A DNA stretch of 64,000 nucleotides, from NCBI GenBank assembly GCA_017643385.1, contig JAEPNN010000007.1:124001-188000 (forward strand). The letters are read 5' to 3'. Under the pieces are notes generated by a model that ran no database searches, was not told where the DNA came from, and saw only the letters and a program-made list of their open reading frames with translations. The DNA comes from Dinoroseobacter sp. Its GTDB lineage: Bacteria > Pseudomonadota > Alphaproteobacteria > Rhodobacterales > Rhodobacteraceae. The number at the start of each line of letters is the position of its first letter. Within the stretch, counting starts at the first letter, position 1. A program made the translations under genes and the position numbers. Below, piece by piece: positions 25,252 through 35,268 of the stretch.

Positions 25252-26623
25252 TTTGGCCTGCCCTAATGAAGGTCATCGGATTAACGGGTGTGCCGTTCAA
25301 GCGTACTTCGTAATGAAGGTGTGACCCGGTTGAACGGCCGGAACTTCCCATATCACCAATTCTATCCCCACGCGAGACCCTTTGGCCCTGAGATACGCGA
25401 ATGCGCGACAAATGGGCGTATCGGGTCGTGTATCCAAACTCATGCTGGATCGTGATCATGCGTCCGTAACCACCGGCCCACCCCGACTGGATGACAACAC
25501 CGTCGCCAGCAGCAAGCAACGGGGTGCCAACTGGCGCTGCAAAATCGGTGCCGTTGTGCATCCGTCGACCACCCGTTTTGGGGTCACGACGATATCCAAA
25601 CCCGGATGTAAAGCGGTAGGATGACTGCACGGGCTGATAAAAAGGAAGCATGTCGGTTGCCATGCGGTGCAAGTTTAATTCGTCGAACTTGCTCAGGATC
25701 GTATTTGCGCGTTCAGCGAGAGGGTCCTGAAGGTCTTCGCCGTTCGGACCCCGTGTCGATACTGACAAAGGAACAAGCGGGCCACCTTGGCCAGTGTATG
25801 TCCGACGCACGGTCTCAATGATACGGTCAGCTGGCAGTTCCGCTTGCTGTAATACTTGTTCAAGGGGCTCCAGCGACGCGGTCGCGGCTTCTTCAAGGCG
25901 GTCCAAAATGCGCTCGGTGCGTTCTTCGGCAAGTTTCGCAGCGTAGATAAGCTCTTCAACTTCTTGTTGGGCCGTCTCCGCATGCTGAGCTACAGTATCG
26001 CGACCTTCGGCGGTCTGCATCAAACGATCCGATAAGGCCTCAATAGTCGCGACTTTGGCTGCGAGCATTCCGGCTTGCGTGTTCCGTGTCCCTGTAACTT
26101 GTTCAAGTTCAGCAATAACGAGTTCGGCACGGTCTATCGCGTCATCCCGCTCACGCATCGCGGTCTGAAGTGTCTCGTGAATGGCGTCGATGCCCGTTTC
26201 CAATTCGGAACGGCGCTCTTCGCTCTCAAGCAGGCGCTGTTGCATTGCAGAGATCTGAGCCATCGCAATGTAAAAGCGTTCCTGAGCTTTCCGCGCTTCT
26301 TCGGCACGCGTGTCACGCTCCAAGGACAGGTCGTTCAAACGAGCGCCGTACATGGCTTGTTCACGGAGGGCCTGATCACGCGCAGATCCGGAATTCAAAC
26401 TGTCCATCAACAAAACGGAGGTCGAAAAGATCGTCCATCCAAGAACAAGGGCCGATCCCCCCAGAATGCCGACCTGTGTTCCGGTCGACAGACGCATGAA
26501 TCGCGTTCCGTCATCTGATTTAAGAAAGAGCCGCTGTTCGGGCAGGATGTCCTGCACCTTCTGAAGAAGCCGTGCTACCACCGGTGTTGGTCCTTGATTT
26601 TCGTCCCAGGTGTCAGCGCGCAA
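25241..26623 (-). CDS. M23 family metallopeptidase, membrane-anchored with coiled coil
   Basis: A 460-residue cell-wall endopeptidase. The N-terminus resembles the DUF5930 region, with one transmembrane helix near residues 50-72 (VGILGGSALVLGWTIFSTSV). A long charged coiled coil follows to about residue 260. The C-terminal LytM/M23 domain has the zinc ligands in MHNGTDFAAPVGTP and in SHLHYEVRLNG, plus the GYGRMITIQHEFGYTTRYAH segment. It probably cleaves peptide crosslinks in peptidoglycan and is guided by the bactofilin encoded just downstream. Confidence 0.9.
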   Translation of the reverse strand: MRADTWDENQGPTPVVARLLQKVQDILPEQRLFLKSDDGTRFMRLSTGTQVGILGGSALVLGWTIFSTSVLLMDSLNSGSARDQALREQAMYGARLNDLSLERDTRAEEARKAQERFYIAMAQISAMQQRLLESEERRSELETGIDAIHETLQTAMRERDDAIDRAELVIAELEQVTGTRNTQAGMLAAKVATIEALSDRLMQTAEGRDTVAQHAETAQQEVEELIYAAKLAEERTERILDRLEEAATASLEPLEQVLQQAELPADRIIETVRRTYTGQGGPLVPLSVSTRGPNGEDLQDPLAERANTILSKFDELNLHRMATDMLPFYQPVQSSYRFTSGFGYRRDPKTGGRRMHNGTDFAAPVGTPLLAAGDGVVIQSGWAGGYGRMITIQHEFGYTTRYAHLSRIRVSQGQRVSRGDRIGDMGSSGRSTGSHLHYEVRLNGTPVNPMTFIRAGQNVF

Positions 26624-26825
26624 TAATCCCCCGCGCCAGACTATAGATGACTTAGTCCAGAAGACGGAAATCGCGCAAGGAAATAGAGCAGCAAAATGAC
26701 CTCACTTTGGCGGGTTTGCGGTTTCCTGCCGAAAATTTCCTCGTTGTTGGAAACAGACAAGCGGTTATTCGCGCATTGTTTCCCTGCTTTCCAGGCCATT
26801 TATCGCAGCGGCGCTTGCCTTGAAT

Positions 26826-27650
26826 TCAGGCGTGTTCGGTCAGCGGCCAATAAAAATCTGGTGGAAGTCCGGCCCCTGCGCGCTTTTCGGCATTGAACGG
26901 TGGTTTGAGTGGTCCGTGGAAATAACGTTTGACCAAGGCATGAAACGTTTCTTTCGGATCCACGTTGTGCCGCCCGCATAGGAAATGAAACCATTTCGAT
27001 CCGTAGGCCACATGGGCCACTTCTTCTTCGTAAATCACTTCAAGCGCTGCCACGGCCTGCGTGTCCTTTGTCTTGCGAAACAGCTCAAGCATCTGAGGTG
27101 TTACATCGAGACCCCGCGCTTCTAGAACCATCGGAACAACGGCCAGGCGTCCCATCAGATCTTCCGTCGTGTCTTCAGCAGCACGCCACATTCCAGCATG
27201 CGCAGGCAGTGCTCCATAAAAACTTCCCTTGCTTTCTAGGCAGTCTGATAACATATTGAAATGTTTAGATTCATCGTCTGCCGCGGATACCCAGTCATCG
27301 TAGAACCCAAAGGGGAATTCAACATCCGCAAAGCGTGCGATGACATCCCAATGAAGGTCAATTGCGTTGAGTTCGATATGGGCAACGGCGTGGAGCAAAG
27401 CAATTCGCCCCTCCGGTGTTCCGGGTTTGCGCTTTGGCACATCCCTCGGGTCGAGCAGCTCCGGTGCGTCCGGTCGCGAAGGCCGCAGCGGCGGCTGTTC
27501 GTGCCCCAAGGGCATTGGCGCACCAGCTTCGCGCGACGCGCGCCATTTTCTCGCGCAGGCTTGGGAAAGCTCTGCTTTCCCGCGTCCATCCGCACAGGTC
27601 AGGACTGCAACAGCGCAGCTAGAAAGCGTATCAGGCAGGGCACGGGTCAA
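26826..27650 (-). CDS. DUF455 family ferritin-like protein
   Basis: A 274-residue protein. The helical core contains the candidate metal ligands of the ferritin-like DUF455 fold: HAVAHIELNAIDLHWD near residue 87, DDESKHFNMLSDCL near 128 and YEEEVAHVAYGSKWF near 207, i.e. E and ExxH pairs. The reaction is unknown; relatives include diiron oxidases and MiaE-type hydroxylases. Its start overlaps the bcp stop by four bases (27647-27650), so it is translationally coupled to the peroxiredoxin. A 200-base gap to the M23 peptidase gene holds the probable promoter of that gene. Confidence 0.85.
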   Translation of the reverse strand: MTRALPDTLSSCAVAVLTCADGRGKAELSQACARKWRASREAGAPMPLGHEQPPLRPSRPDAPELLDPRDVPKRKPGTPEGRIALLHAVAHIELNAIDLHWDVIARFADVEFPFGFYDDWVSAADDESKHFNMLSDCLESKGSFYGALPAHAGMWRAAEDTTEDLMGRLAVVPMVLEARGLDVTPQMLELFRKTKDTQAVAALEVIYEEEVAHVAYGSKWFHFLCGRHNVDPKETFHALVKRYFHGPLKPPFNAEKRAGAGLPPDFYWPLTEHA

Positions 27651-28108
27651 AGCGTTTTAACGGCTTCCAAGACCGCTTCCGCGTGCCCTGGTACTTTTAC
27701 CTTGCGCCAGATTTCTCGAACAACACCTTCACCGTCTATCAGAAATGTCGAGCGTTCGATCCCCATGTAGGTTTTGCCATACATTTGCTTTTCGACCCAA
27801 GTGCCATACCGCTCGCAAACGTCCCCGTCTTCGTCCGACAGAAGTGGAATGCTCAAGCTGTACTTTGAGACGAACTTATCATGCTTCTTCACTGGGTCCT
27901 TGGACACACCCAGAACCACCGCACCGGCGGATTCAAACTCATCCACCATGGCTGTGAAGGCCAATGCTTCCTTCGTACACCCCGGCGTGTCATCTTTTGG
28001 ATAAAAGTAAAGGATAACCGCTTTGGGTTTCAGATCATTGACATTAACGTTTTCACCGCCGTCACGTGGCAGCGAAACCTCGGGTGCGGTATTGCCGACT
28101 TCGATCAT
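27647..28108 (-). CDS. bcp: peroxiredoxin, BCP type
   Basis: A 153-residue thiol peroxidase. The peroxidatic cysteine is residue 44 in PKDDTPGCTKEALAF. The resolving cysteine five residues later, present in E. coli Bcp, is replaced by leucine, so this is a form without that nearby partner. The start ATG at 28108 is preferred over upstream codons because AGGAG lies upstream and the family N-terminus begins MIEVGNTAPEVSL. It is divergent from the large AsmA-like gene and coupled to the DUF455 gene. Confidence 0.92.
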   Translation of the reverse strand: MIEVGNTAPEVSLPRDGGENVNVNDLKPKAVILYFYPKDDTPGCTKEALAFTAMVDEFESAGAVVLGVSKDPVKKHDKFVSKYSLSIPLLSDEDGDVCERYGTWVEKQMYGKTYMGIERSTFLIDGEGVVREIWRKVKVPGHAEAVLEAVKTL

Positions 28109-28183
28109 GAAACTTGCTCCTGACAGATTGCTTTTGTGGCAAGGATAGGGTGTCTCAACGCGAAGGGAAGACAAACCGAGCAG

Positions 28184-31100
28184 ATGGTCGACAACGAACC
28201 CAAAAAAGCAGCAGAAGCAAGCGAAGCGGCGCCATCGCGTCTCGGCCGTGCGGTGCGTCGGAGTGTTTCATTCGTCGTGCTTCTGGCAATGATTGCGATG
28301 GTTATCGCGCTCTTTTTGCTGCGTCCGCAAGGCGTTGAACTCCCGGATATCGCCCGCAAGCAACTGGAAGCTGCCATTACCGAAGTTCTGCCAAAGGGAA
28401 GTTCTGTTCGTTTGGGCGCGGCTAGCCTTCGCCTGTCTCGAAACACACAGCCTGTTGTTCGGCTCACCGATCTGGTTCTGACGGATGCCAACCAGAACCC
28501 TGTCGCAAACTTACCTGTCAGTACGATCACCTTGTCGCGTCTTGATCTGGTGCGTGCACGTGTGGTCCCGACCGCGATTGACGTCCGCCGTCTCTCATTG
28601 CTCGTTAATCGCGATGAATTTGGCGCGTTGCAGATCAGTTTCGGCGAAGCCGGAGCGCTACCGCCCATCAAAACGCTCGCCGATCTGGTAACTCTGATTG
28701 ATGATCTTGTGACAAGACCACCGCTCTCGGACGTGAAACGTATTACGCTCTCCGACTTGCGCCTGCTCATCAATGATGCGCGCGCTGGTCGATCCTTTGA
28801 TTTCAGCGATGGCGAGATTGAGCTGACCCAGTCCGAAACGCAGTACACGGCCCGATTGTCAGTGGATCTTCGAGATGAATACGGGCTGGCATCCTCTGCA
28901 AATGCGGCTCTGCGTCTGACTTCAGAGAAGGGCGTACCCTCCGCCACGCTCCAGGCAACGCTAACCGAGGTTCCCACGTCGGTAATCGCTGCGCAGTCGC
29001 CCCGTTTGGGCTGGCTGAATGCGTTGGCGGCACCCGTTTCTGGTAGCATGCGCGGTAATACCGATAGTGAAGGCTTGTTGGGGGACGTTGCTGGTACGCT
29101 TGAGCTCGGCAATGGGCAACTTAATCTGCCAACCACCGACATTCCCTTTGAGGGCGCCAAAGCCTACCTGACGTTTGACCCCGAGTATCAGCGTATTGCG
29201 TTGCGGCAACTGGATCTGATGTCTGACACTCTCGCGTTGCAGGCCAGCGGCCATATGGACCTCATTTGGCCCGATATTGAGAACCGCGGGGCTATGGAAA
29301 GTCAGGTAACGCTGACCGACCTCAAACTGGACCTGCCAGAGGTGTTCATCGCGCCGATCGAGTTTGAACGCATCGAAGCTGCGATGCAATTTGTCCCTGC
29401 CGAGGGCGCTTTGAGCGTTGGGCAGCTCCAAGCGTCAACTGGTAACATGTCCATTTCCGCAAACGGACGTGTCACGGCAGATCTGGAAGGCCGGTTAAGT
29501 TCACAATTCGACGCCTACATCGCGGAGCTTGACCCTTCGGATGCTCTTGCCTTCTGGCCGATCAACTTTGCGCAGAAAGCATACGGTTACTTAAACAAAA
29601 GCCTGATTGACGGTGTGTTCACTGACATGCGCGCGGCCGTTCGACTGTCACCGGGTGTCTCTCCAGAGGTCGGCCTCACATCAGAATTCCACAGCGTTAC
29701 GCACAAATTCTTGCGCGATCTGCCGCCTGTTACCGATGCAGCTGGTATTTTTTCGATGGTCTCAAACCGTTTGGCTATTTCAATTGAACGCGGCGCCATT
29801 TTTCAAAACGGTCGGTCCGTCTCTGTCGCAGGGACGCACTATGTGACCCCAAACACGCGTCAAAAACCGGGGCGTGGTGAGGTCGATCTTCGCGTTAACG
29901 GTCCGGTTCCGGCAATGTTGGAGCTGCTTTCGCTTCCACCGGTGAACTTGAAGCTTGCGAATTTACCTTTGGATGGGCGCCTTATGGCACAGGCTGACAT
30001 CCGCTTTCCGACCGGACGACCGCTACAACCCGGGGAGGCTGAATGGAGCGCGTCGGGCACGTTACTTGATCTGCAGGGTGACGGTCTCATGCAAGGGCGA
30101 TCGTTGCGGTCTGAGCGTATGACCTTTGCGGCTGCTCCGGAGACGGGACTGGAGGTCGCAGGTCCCATACTCGTAGACGGAGCCCCTGCAGACATCACGC
30201 TTACAACTGGTTTGTCCGCTAATGACGCTCCCGGTGCGGATGTTTCTGGTATCCTGCAATTATCGCCAGATACGATTTCGTCTTTAGGGCTGGAGCTTGG
30301 GGGCGTTTCGGTATCAGGATCCACACCTGCATCCTTTGATCTCGAAATTCGGCCTGATCGCGTTCCAAGCCTTTCATTATCATCGGATTTGGAAGGGCTC
30401 GCCATGTCCTTTCCTGCGCTGAATTGGTCGAAACCCGCAAATCGTTCTGGTTTGTTTAACATGAACGCAACCCTTGGGCAGGTGGTAGGTATCTCGCGGC
30501 TTGCGGTGTCGGCGCCGGGACTGGAACTGGAAGGGCAGATCGATCTTAATGATGAGGGCAGTCTGAATGAGGCCAATTTCACCACGTTGAAGGTCTCAGA
30601 TTGGCTTGACAGCACAGTTCGGTTGCGAGGGCGCGGTACTGGCCGGGCACCCGCAATCACCGTCGAAGGGGGGCGCGCTGGTTTGCGGGGCCTTGTTGCG
30701 CTTGGGGCTGGGAATGGCACAGGATCCCGTGGTCCAATAACCTTTAATCTCGACCGCTTTGATCTGACCGATGGGCTTTTCGCAGCGCCTCTTCGAGGCG
30801 AGGTGAGTGAAGGACGCGCAATAGTTGCACGCTTTGAAGCTGCGTTGAACGGAAGCGGACCTGTGGAAGGCACCTTCACAGCACCGTCAGGACCTTCGAG
30901 TTCGGAGCTTGTCGTCCGTTCCGGCGATGCCGGTCGTGTCCTGTCGTCTGTCGGGGTGCTGAAGAACGCGCGCGGCGGGCGTATGCTTTTGAACCTGAAA
31001 CCACGCCCTGGTAGTGCACCCAGCGGACAGAGTTGGGCTTGGGATGGAGAGCTTCGTGTGAACGACATCCGCGTCGTGAACGCGCCTGTTCTGGCAGAAT

Positions 31101-31492
31101 TGTTGTCTGTCCTTTCAATCGTGGGGCTTCTTGAGCAATTGGCAGGAGGTGGCATCGGATTTTCCGATAATATCGTGGACATCTCGTTGACACCCGCCGG
31201 CATCACGCTGCGAGAAGGCCGTTCCATTGGTCCCTCGATGGGGATCACGTATGAAGGGGCAATTTCTCCGCGTCAGGGTCTGATCGATCTTCAGGGCGTC
31301 ATATCGCCCATTTATATCGTCAATGGCATTGCAGGCGCTCTGACAAGCCGGCAGGGCGAAGGGCTGTTTGGTTTTTCCTACCAACTCACGGGCGCGCTGG
31401 CGCAACCGCAGGTTGGAGTGAATCCGCTGTCGATCCTCGCGCCGGGATTTCTGCGAGAAGTGTTCAGGCAGCGCCCGTCAGAACTCGATTAA
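28184..31492 (+). CDS. large AsmA/YhdP-like envelope protein (DUF3971)
   Basis: A protein of about 1,102 residues. An N-terminal transmembrane segment (VSFVVLLAMIAMVIALFLL, near residues 29-47) is followed by a very long beta-rich periplasmic region with repeated short strands and an AsmA-like C-terminal part (NAPVLAELLSVLSIVGLLEQ, then GIGFSDNIVDISLTPAGITL). This fits the YhdP/TamB/AsmA group of bridge-like lipid transport proteins. The start ATG at 28184 is a compromise: an upstream GTG at 28136 is in frame, and neither has a strong ribosome binding site. The stop overlaps the stop of the convergent GNAT gene. Confidence 0.85.
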   Translation: MVDNEPKKAAEASEAAPSRLGRAVRRSVSFVVLLAMIAMVIALFLLRPQGVELPDIARKQLEAAITEVLPKGSSVRLGAASLRLSRNTQPVVRLTDLVLTDANQNPVANLPVSTITLSRLDLVRARVVPTAIDVRRLSLLVNRDEFGALQISFGEAGALPPIKTLADLVTLIDDLVTRPPLSDVKRITLSDLRLLINDARAGRSFDFSDGEIELTQSETQYTARLSVDLRDEYGLASSANAALRLTSEKGVPSATLQATLTEVPTSVIAAQSPRLGWLNALAAPVSGSMRGNTDSEGLLGDVAGTLELGNGQLNLPTTDIPFEGAKAYLTFDPEYQRIALRQLDLMSDTLALQASGHMDLIWPDIENRGAMESQVTLTDLKLDLPEVFIAPIEFERIEAAMQFVPAEGALSVGQLQASTGNMSISANGRVTADLEGRLSSQFDAYIAELDPSDALAFWPINFAQKAYGYLNKSLIDGVFTDMRAAVRLSPGVSPEVGLTSEFHSVTHKFLRDLPPVTDAAGIFSMVSNRLAISIERGAIFQNGRSVSVAGTHYVTPNTRQKPGRGEVDLRVNGPVPAMLELLSLPPVNLKLANLPLDGRLMAQADIRFPTGRPLQPGEAEWSASGTLLDLQGDGLMQGRSLRSERMTFAAAPETGLEVAGPILVDGAPADITLTTGLSANDAPGADVSGILQLSPDTISSLGLELGGVSVSGSTPASFDLEIRPDRVPSLSLSSDLEGLAMSFPALNWSKPANRSGLFNMNATLGQVVGISRLAVSAPGLELEGQIDLNDEGSLNEANFTTLKVSDWLDSTVRLRGRGTGRAPAITVEGGRAGLRGLVALGAGNGTGSRGPITFNLDRFDLTDGLFAAPLRGEVSEGRAIVARFEAALNGSGPVEGTFTAPSGPSSSELVVRSGDAGRVLSSVGVLKNARGGRMLLNLKPRPGSAPSGQSWAWDGELRVNDIRVVNAPVLAELLSVLSIVGLLEQLAGGGIGFSDNIVDISLTPAGITLREGRSIGPSMGITYEGAISPRQGLIDLQGVISPIYIVNGIAGALTSRQGEGLFGFSYQLTGALAQPQVGVNPLSILAPGFLREVFRQRPSELD

Positions 31493-31932
31493 TTCACAGA
31501 TTTCCTGAAGAAGACCCTGTCGTACCCGTCGACCTGGTCCCGCCCGGTTTCAACATATCCCAAATTTGGATAGAGCCGCAGGTTCGACGTCATATGCACG
31601 TTTGTATACAGCACAACTGCGTCTAATCCGCGGCGCGCAGCAAGCGCCTCGCAATATGCGATCAAGGCTCGACCAATGCCCTTGCCTTGCGCCTCCGGTG
31701 TTACGCCGACCGCATCTAACGCCAAGGCAGTCCCGTCTGGGAACGCGCTCAAATACCCAAGCACCTTACCGGCTTCTTCGTAGACCCAGAGTTCCTCGCG
31801 TTCCAAATGTGCTTGGTGGTCGGCCAGCGCAGGGGCAGCCGGTCGTCCGATAAGGGGAGTATAAGGTGCGTAAGCCAGCGAAGCGATCTCGTGCGTTGCT
31901 GCGATGTCTGACGTCTTTGCCTTGCGTATCAT
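31489..31932 (-). CDS. GNAT family N-acetyltransferase
   Basis: A 147-residue acetyltransferase. The acetyl-CoA binding motif is visible as VGVTPEAQGKGIGRALIAYC near residue 80, and the C-terminal segment LYPNLGYVETGRDQVDGYDR is typical of small-molecule or peptide GNATs. The start is the ATG at 31932, since the upstream frame runs through the promoter of queA on the other strand. The substrate cannot be assigned. It is convergent with the AsmA-like gene, sharing the TTAA at 31489-31492, and divergent from queA. Confidence 0.87.
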   Translation of the reverse strand: MIRKAKTSDIAATHEIASLAYAPYTPLIGRPAAPALADHQAHLEREELWVYEEAGKVLGYLSAFPDGTALALDAVGVTPEAQGKGIGRALIAYCEALAARRGLDAVVLYTNVHMTSNLRLYPNLGYVETGRDQVDGYDRVFFRKSVN

Positions 31933-32018
31933 CGTGCTGACGATAGAGCCGCACAGCCTGCATTGACAAGTCAGATCGGGTGTCCCATCTGCGCTGCGCA
32001 CCTTGGAAGATTTGCCGC

Positions 32019-33062
32019 ATGAAACTCGACGATTTTGATTTTGACCTACCAGAGACGCTGATCGCAACGCGACCTGTGCGTCCTCGATCTTCCGCACGGA
32101 TGCTTCTTGCCCAGGGATCAGAGATTTCTGACAAAACAGTCATTGATTTACCTGACATACTGTCGCCTGGTGACCGGCTGATCCTGAACGACACCAAAGT
32201 GATCCCGGCGCGCCTGTTTGGCGTCAGGAAACGTGATGGCATCCGCGCTAAGATCGAAATCACACTTATGGAGCCTGACGCGAAAGGCGGATGGCAAGCG
32301 ATGGTCAAACCGCTCCGAAAGCTAGCGGTTGGCGATACTTTACTGTTTGAAGCGGGGCTGCAGGCTAGCGTTGAGGAAAAGACCAGCGACCGCGCACGGG
32401 TAAGTTTCAATCTGGAAGCAGAGGCTTTCGAGGACGCCCTGAACAAGGCAGGCGCTATGCCCTTGCCACCTTATATCGCGGGCAAGCGTGCCGCAGACGC
32501 GCAGGACCACGATGATTACCAGACTATATTCGCCGAAAAACGCGGCGCAGTTGCCGCGCCCACAGCTTCGCTGCATTTTGACGATGCACTTATGAACAAG
32601 CTTGATGCACGCGGCATCGATCTGACACGGGTGACGCTGCATGTCGGGGCGGGGACCTTCCTGCCTGTGAAGGTCGATGAAGTCACAACCCACAAGATGC
32701 ATGCGGAATGGGGGCAGATCACGAAAGAATCTGCGTCCGAGATGCTTGCAACCAAAACAGCCGGTCATCGGATTATTCCTGTGGGCACAACCTCCCTCCG
32801 CCTGATCGAGACCGCAGCCGCGCAACCCGGTGGGTTCGGTGCCTGGGAAGGGAAGACCGATATCTTCATCTATCCCGGTTTCCAGTTCCGGGTGACCGAT
32901 GCGTTGATGACGAACTTCCACCTTCCAAAATCAACATTGATGATGTTGGTCAGTGCGTTGATGGGAAAACACATTGTCGACGACATCTATGCGCATGCCA
33001 TTTCAAACGGCTATCGTTTCTTTTCGTATGGAGACAGTTCGCTTCTCATTCCGCAGAAATAG
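32019..33062 (+). CDS. queA: tRNA preQ1(34) S-adenosylmethionine ribosyltransferase-isomerase
   Basis: A 347-residue enzyme that adds the ribosyl part of SAM to preQ1 at tRNA position 34, making epoxyqueuosine. The N-terminus [20 protein letters not shown] and the segments [20 protein letters not shown] and [20 protein letters not shown] are diagnostic. The start ATG at 32019 is chosen because the family begins there; the upstream 13 codons are non-homologous. A weak hairpin without a T-run (33069-33088) follows the gene. Confidence 0.95.
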   Translation: MKLDDFDFDLPETLIATRPVRPRSSARMLLAQGSEISDKTVIDLPDILSPGDRLILNDTKVIPARLFGVRKRDGIRAKIEITLMEPDAKGGWQAMVKPLRKLAVGDTLLFEAGLQASVEEKTSDRARVSFNLEAEAFEDALNKAGAMPLPPYIAGKRAADAQDHDDYQTIFAEKRGAVAAPTASLHFDDALMNKLDARGIDLTRVTLHVGAGTFLPVKVDEVTTHKMHAEWGQITKESASEMLATKTAGHRIIPVGTTSLRLIETAAAQPGGFGAWEGKTDIFIYPGFQFRVTDALMTNFHLPKSTLMMLVSALMGKHIVDDIYAHAISNGYRFFSYGDSSLLIPQK

Positions 33063-33156
33063 TCTGATCGCGACGAAAAGGTGTCGCGCAAACAGCTGTT
33101 ATGGGGCTATGCCTCTGTCAATCTGACGCCGCAGGCGCGTCAAAGGGTTCGTTAAT

Positions 33157-34428
33157 ATGTTGAACGTTCTGGGATCCAGCTGGGCGCTTTTGCTTGGGCT
33201 GATGCTGTTGATGGTCGGCAACGGCATGCAAGGCACGCTTCTGGGTATCCGTGGGGATATCGAGGGCTTTTCCACACTGTCTCTTTCGATCGTGATGTCC
33301 GCCTATTTTGCGGGCTTTCTGTTCGGGTCTCGCGCGGCGCCTGAAATGATCCGTCGTGTTGGGCATGTGCGCGTCTTTGCGGCACTTGGTTCCCTCGTCT
33401 CGGCTGCACTTATCCTGTTTCCTGTTGCGACCGATCCGATCAGTTGGACTGCACTGCGCATTGTTATCGGATTTTGTTTTTCAGCCGTGTATGTGACGTC
33501 CGAGAGCTGGCTGAATAATTCTACGACCAACGAGACGCGTGGGCAGGCCCTTGCGCTTTACGTGATTGTTCAGATGGTCGGAATTGTTCTGGCGCAGATC
33601 CTTTTGGGTTTTGGGGATCCGTCCGGATACGTGCTTTTTATCATTCCATCTGTTCTGGTTTCGCTCGCCTTCGCCCCGATCTTACTATCGGTCACGCCAA
33701 CGCCAGCATTTGAGTCCACAGCCCCAATGAGCTTTCGAAAGATCTTTGAAGTTTCCCCATTGGGTTGCGTCGGATTGTTTCTACTGGGTGGCGTGTTTTC
33801 CGCGATGTTCGGGATGGGGGCGGTCTACGCGACGCAGATCGGGCTGACGGTTCGCGAGATCTCGGTCTTCATTGCGATGATGTATGTGGGCGGTGTTGTG
33901 TTGCAGTACCCTATTGGTTGGGCCTCAGATCGCATGGATCGGCGCCGATTGATCGTACTGGTGGCCGCGGGGTGTGTTCTTTCAACCTTGATCGGTCTGA
34001 CCGGTATTGGTGACTATACAGGGCTTTTGGTGGCGTCTTTTCTGATCGGCGGAACTGCCAATCCGCTGTATGCGCTGCTTCTGGCGTACACCAATGACTA
34101 TCTCGACAATGATGATATGGCCTCTGCTTCCGCCAGACTGGTTTTCATCAATGGAACCGGCGCCATTGCGGGCCCTCTGATTACGGGTTGGTTGATGAGC
34201 ACTATTGGCCCCCATGGGTTCTTTCTGTTTATCGGGACATTGATGGGGTTGCTGATCTTCTATGGCGGCTATCGCATGACGCAAAGACCAGCCCTGTCTG
34301 TCGAAGACACCGGTCTCTTCACGCCAATCCTGCCAAGCGCAACAACGGTGGCGATGGAAGCGACCCAGGAAGCTTGGATTGAGGCGGACGAACAGAATGA
34401 TGACGAGAATGCCACAGAAATTGCCTAA
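33157..34428 (+). CDS. MFS transporter, YcaD-like
   Basis: A 423-residue major facilitator. The N-terminal segments LGIRGDIEGFSTLSLSIVMS and YFAGFLFGSRAAPEMIRRVG are typical of the YcaD-like family. The second copy of the loop motif is GWASDRMDRRR near residue 252. Twelve hydrophobic segments are visible, followed by an acidic C-terminal tail of about 45 residues (QEAWIEADEQNDDENATEIA). The substrate is unknown. It lies 94 bases after queA. Confidence 0.87.
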   Translation: MLNVLGSSWALLLGLMLLMVGNGMQGTLLGIRGDIEGFSTLSLSIVMSAYFAGFLFGSRAAPEMIRRVGHVRVFAALGSLVSAALILFPVATDPISWTALRIVIGFCFSAVYVTSESWLNNSTTNETRGQALALYVIVQMVGIVLAQILLGFGDPSGYVLFIIPSVLVSLAFAPILLSVTPTPAFESTAPMSFRKIFEVSPLGCVGLFLLGGVFSAMFGMGAVYATQIGLTVREISVFIAMMYVGGVVLQYPIGWASDRMDRRRLIVLVAAGCVLSTLIGLTGIGDYTGLLVASFLIGGTANPLYALLLAYTNDYLDNDDMASASARLVFINGTGAIAGPLITGWLMSTIGPHGFFLFIGTLMGLLIFYGGYRMTQRPALSVEDTGLFTPILPSATTVAMEATQEAWIEADEQNDDENATEIA

Positions 34429-34535
34429 TTTTCGTGCAGTTTGCGAAAAAAGGACTCGCAATAGCAAAGTTTGGTGGAAGAGTAAGCCTGCCGGGGGGCA
34501 ACGTCACTTGAGCGAGCAAGTAAAAGGAGGCTCAG

Positions 34536-35117
34536 ATGAAGACCCCCGAAGAGGTCACACGGTTCTGGCTGGAAGAACTCTCTCCGAAGGACAGATTTAA
34601 ATCCGATCCCGACTTGGATGCTCAAATTCGCGAGCGCTTCGAAGATCTTTGGAATGACGCGATGGCAGGAAAGCTGCACAGCTGGCTGGGCGATCCGCAG
34701 CACACGTTTGCGTTTGTCATCCTGACCGACCAAATGTCGCGCAACATGTTCCGTGGGCACGGGAAAGCCTTTGCCAGCGATAAGCTTGCGCGTGCTGCGG
34801 CCAAGAAAGCCATTTCAAAAGGGTGGGACATGCGGATCCCTGAGCCTGGACGGTCATTTTTCTATATGCCGCTTGTTCACTCAGAATGCCTGGTTGATCA
34901 GGATCGGGGTGTTCGTCTTATGTGCACCAAGCTACCTCAGACTCGCGACGGCATGCTGCCCCATGCACGTGCGCACCGCGAAGTTATTCGTCAATTTGGA
35001 CGGTTTCCGTATCGAAATGAGATGCTCGGACGACCGTCTCGCGCCGAGGAACTGAAGTATATCCAAGCTGGTGGCTACGCTTATACGTTCAATAATATGT
35101 CGGCAGTGGCCGCCTGA
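34536..35117 (+). CDS. DUF924 family protein
   Basis: A 193-residue soluble, helical protein of the DUF924 family, whose members have a TPR-like fold. Family hallmarks include the N-terminal FWLEELSPKDRFKSDPDLD, the segment FVILTDQMSRNMFRG near residue 60, and YMPLVHSECLVDQDRG near residue 110. AAAGGAGGCTCAG precedes the ATG. The function is unknown. Confidence 0.88.
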   Translation: MKTPEEVTRFWLEELSPKDRFKSDPDLDAQIRERFEDLWNDAMAGKLHSWLGDPQHTFAFVILTDQMSRNMFRGHGKAFASDKLARAAAKKAISKGWDMRIPEPGRSFFYMPLVHSECLVDQDRGVRLMCTKLPQTRDGMLPHARAHREVIRQFGRFPYRNEMLGRPSRAEELKYIQAGGYAYTFNNMSAVAA

Positions 35118-35268
35118 ACAGCTTTGCGTCTGGCGCATAGCCGCCTGCCATAGGCGTCTCTGACCGGGCTTTTTGTTGCGCGCAGCGTTTTGAATGGTTT
35201 AAGGGTGAACCAATTCTGGGCTTTCCCTTTAAGGCCTGTTCGAAACGTTGATCACAACAGAGGTTCAC

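Noticed and set aside
29860-31248. Minus-strand open frame of 462 codons inside the AsmA-like gene
   Set aside because: It is rich in Ser, Pro and Arg with no domain, and lies fully antisense to a well-supported gene; typical shadow frame in GC-rich DNA.
33069-33088. Hairpin CGCGAC...GTCGCG after queA as a terminator
   Set aside because: The stem is only six bases and no T-run follows.
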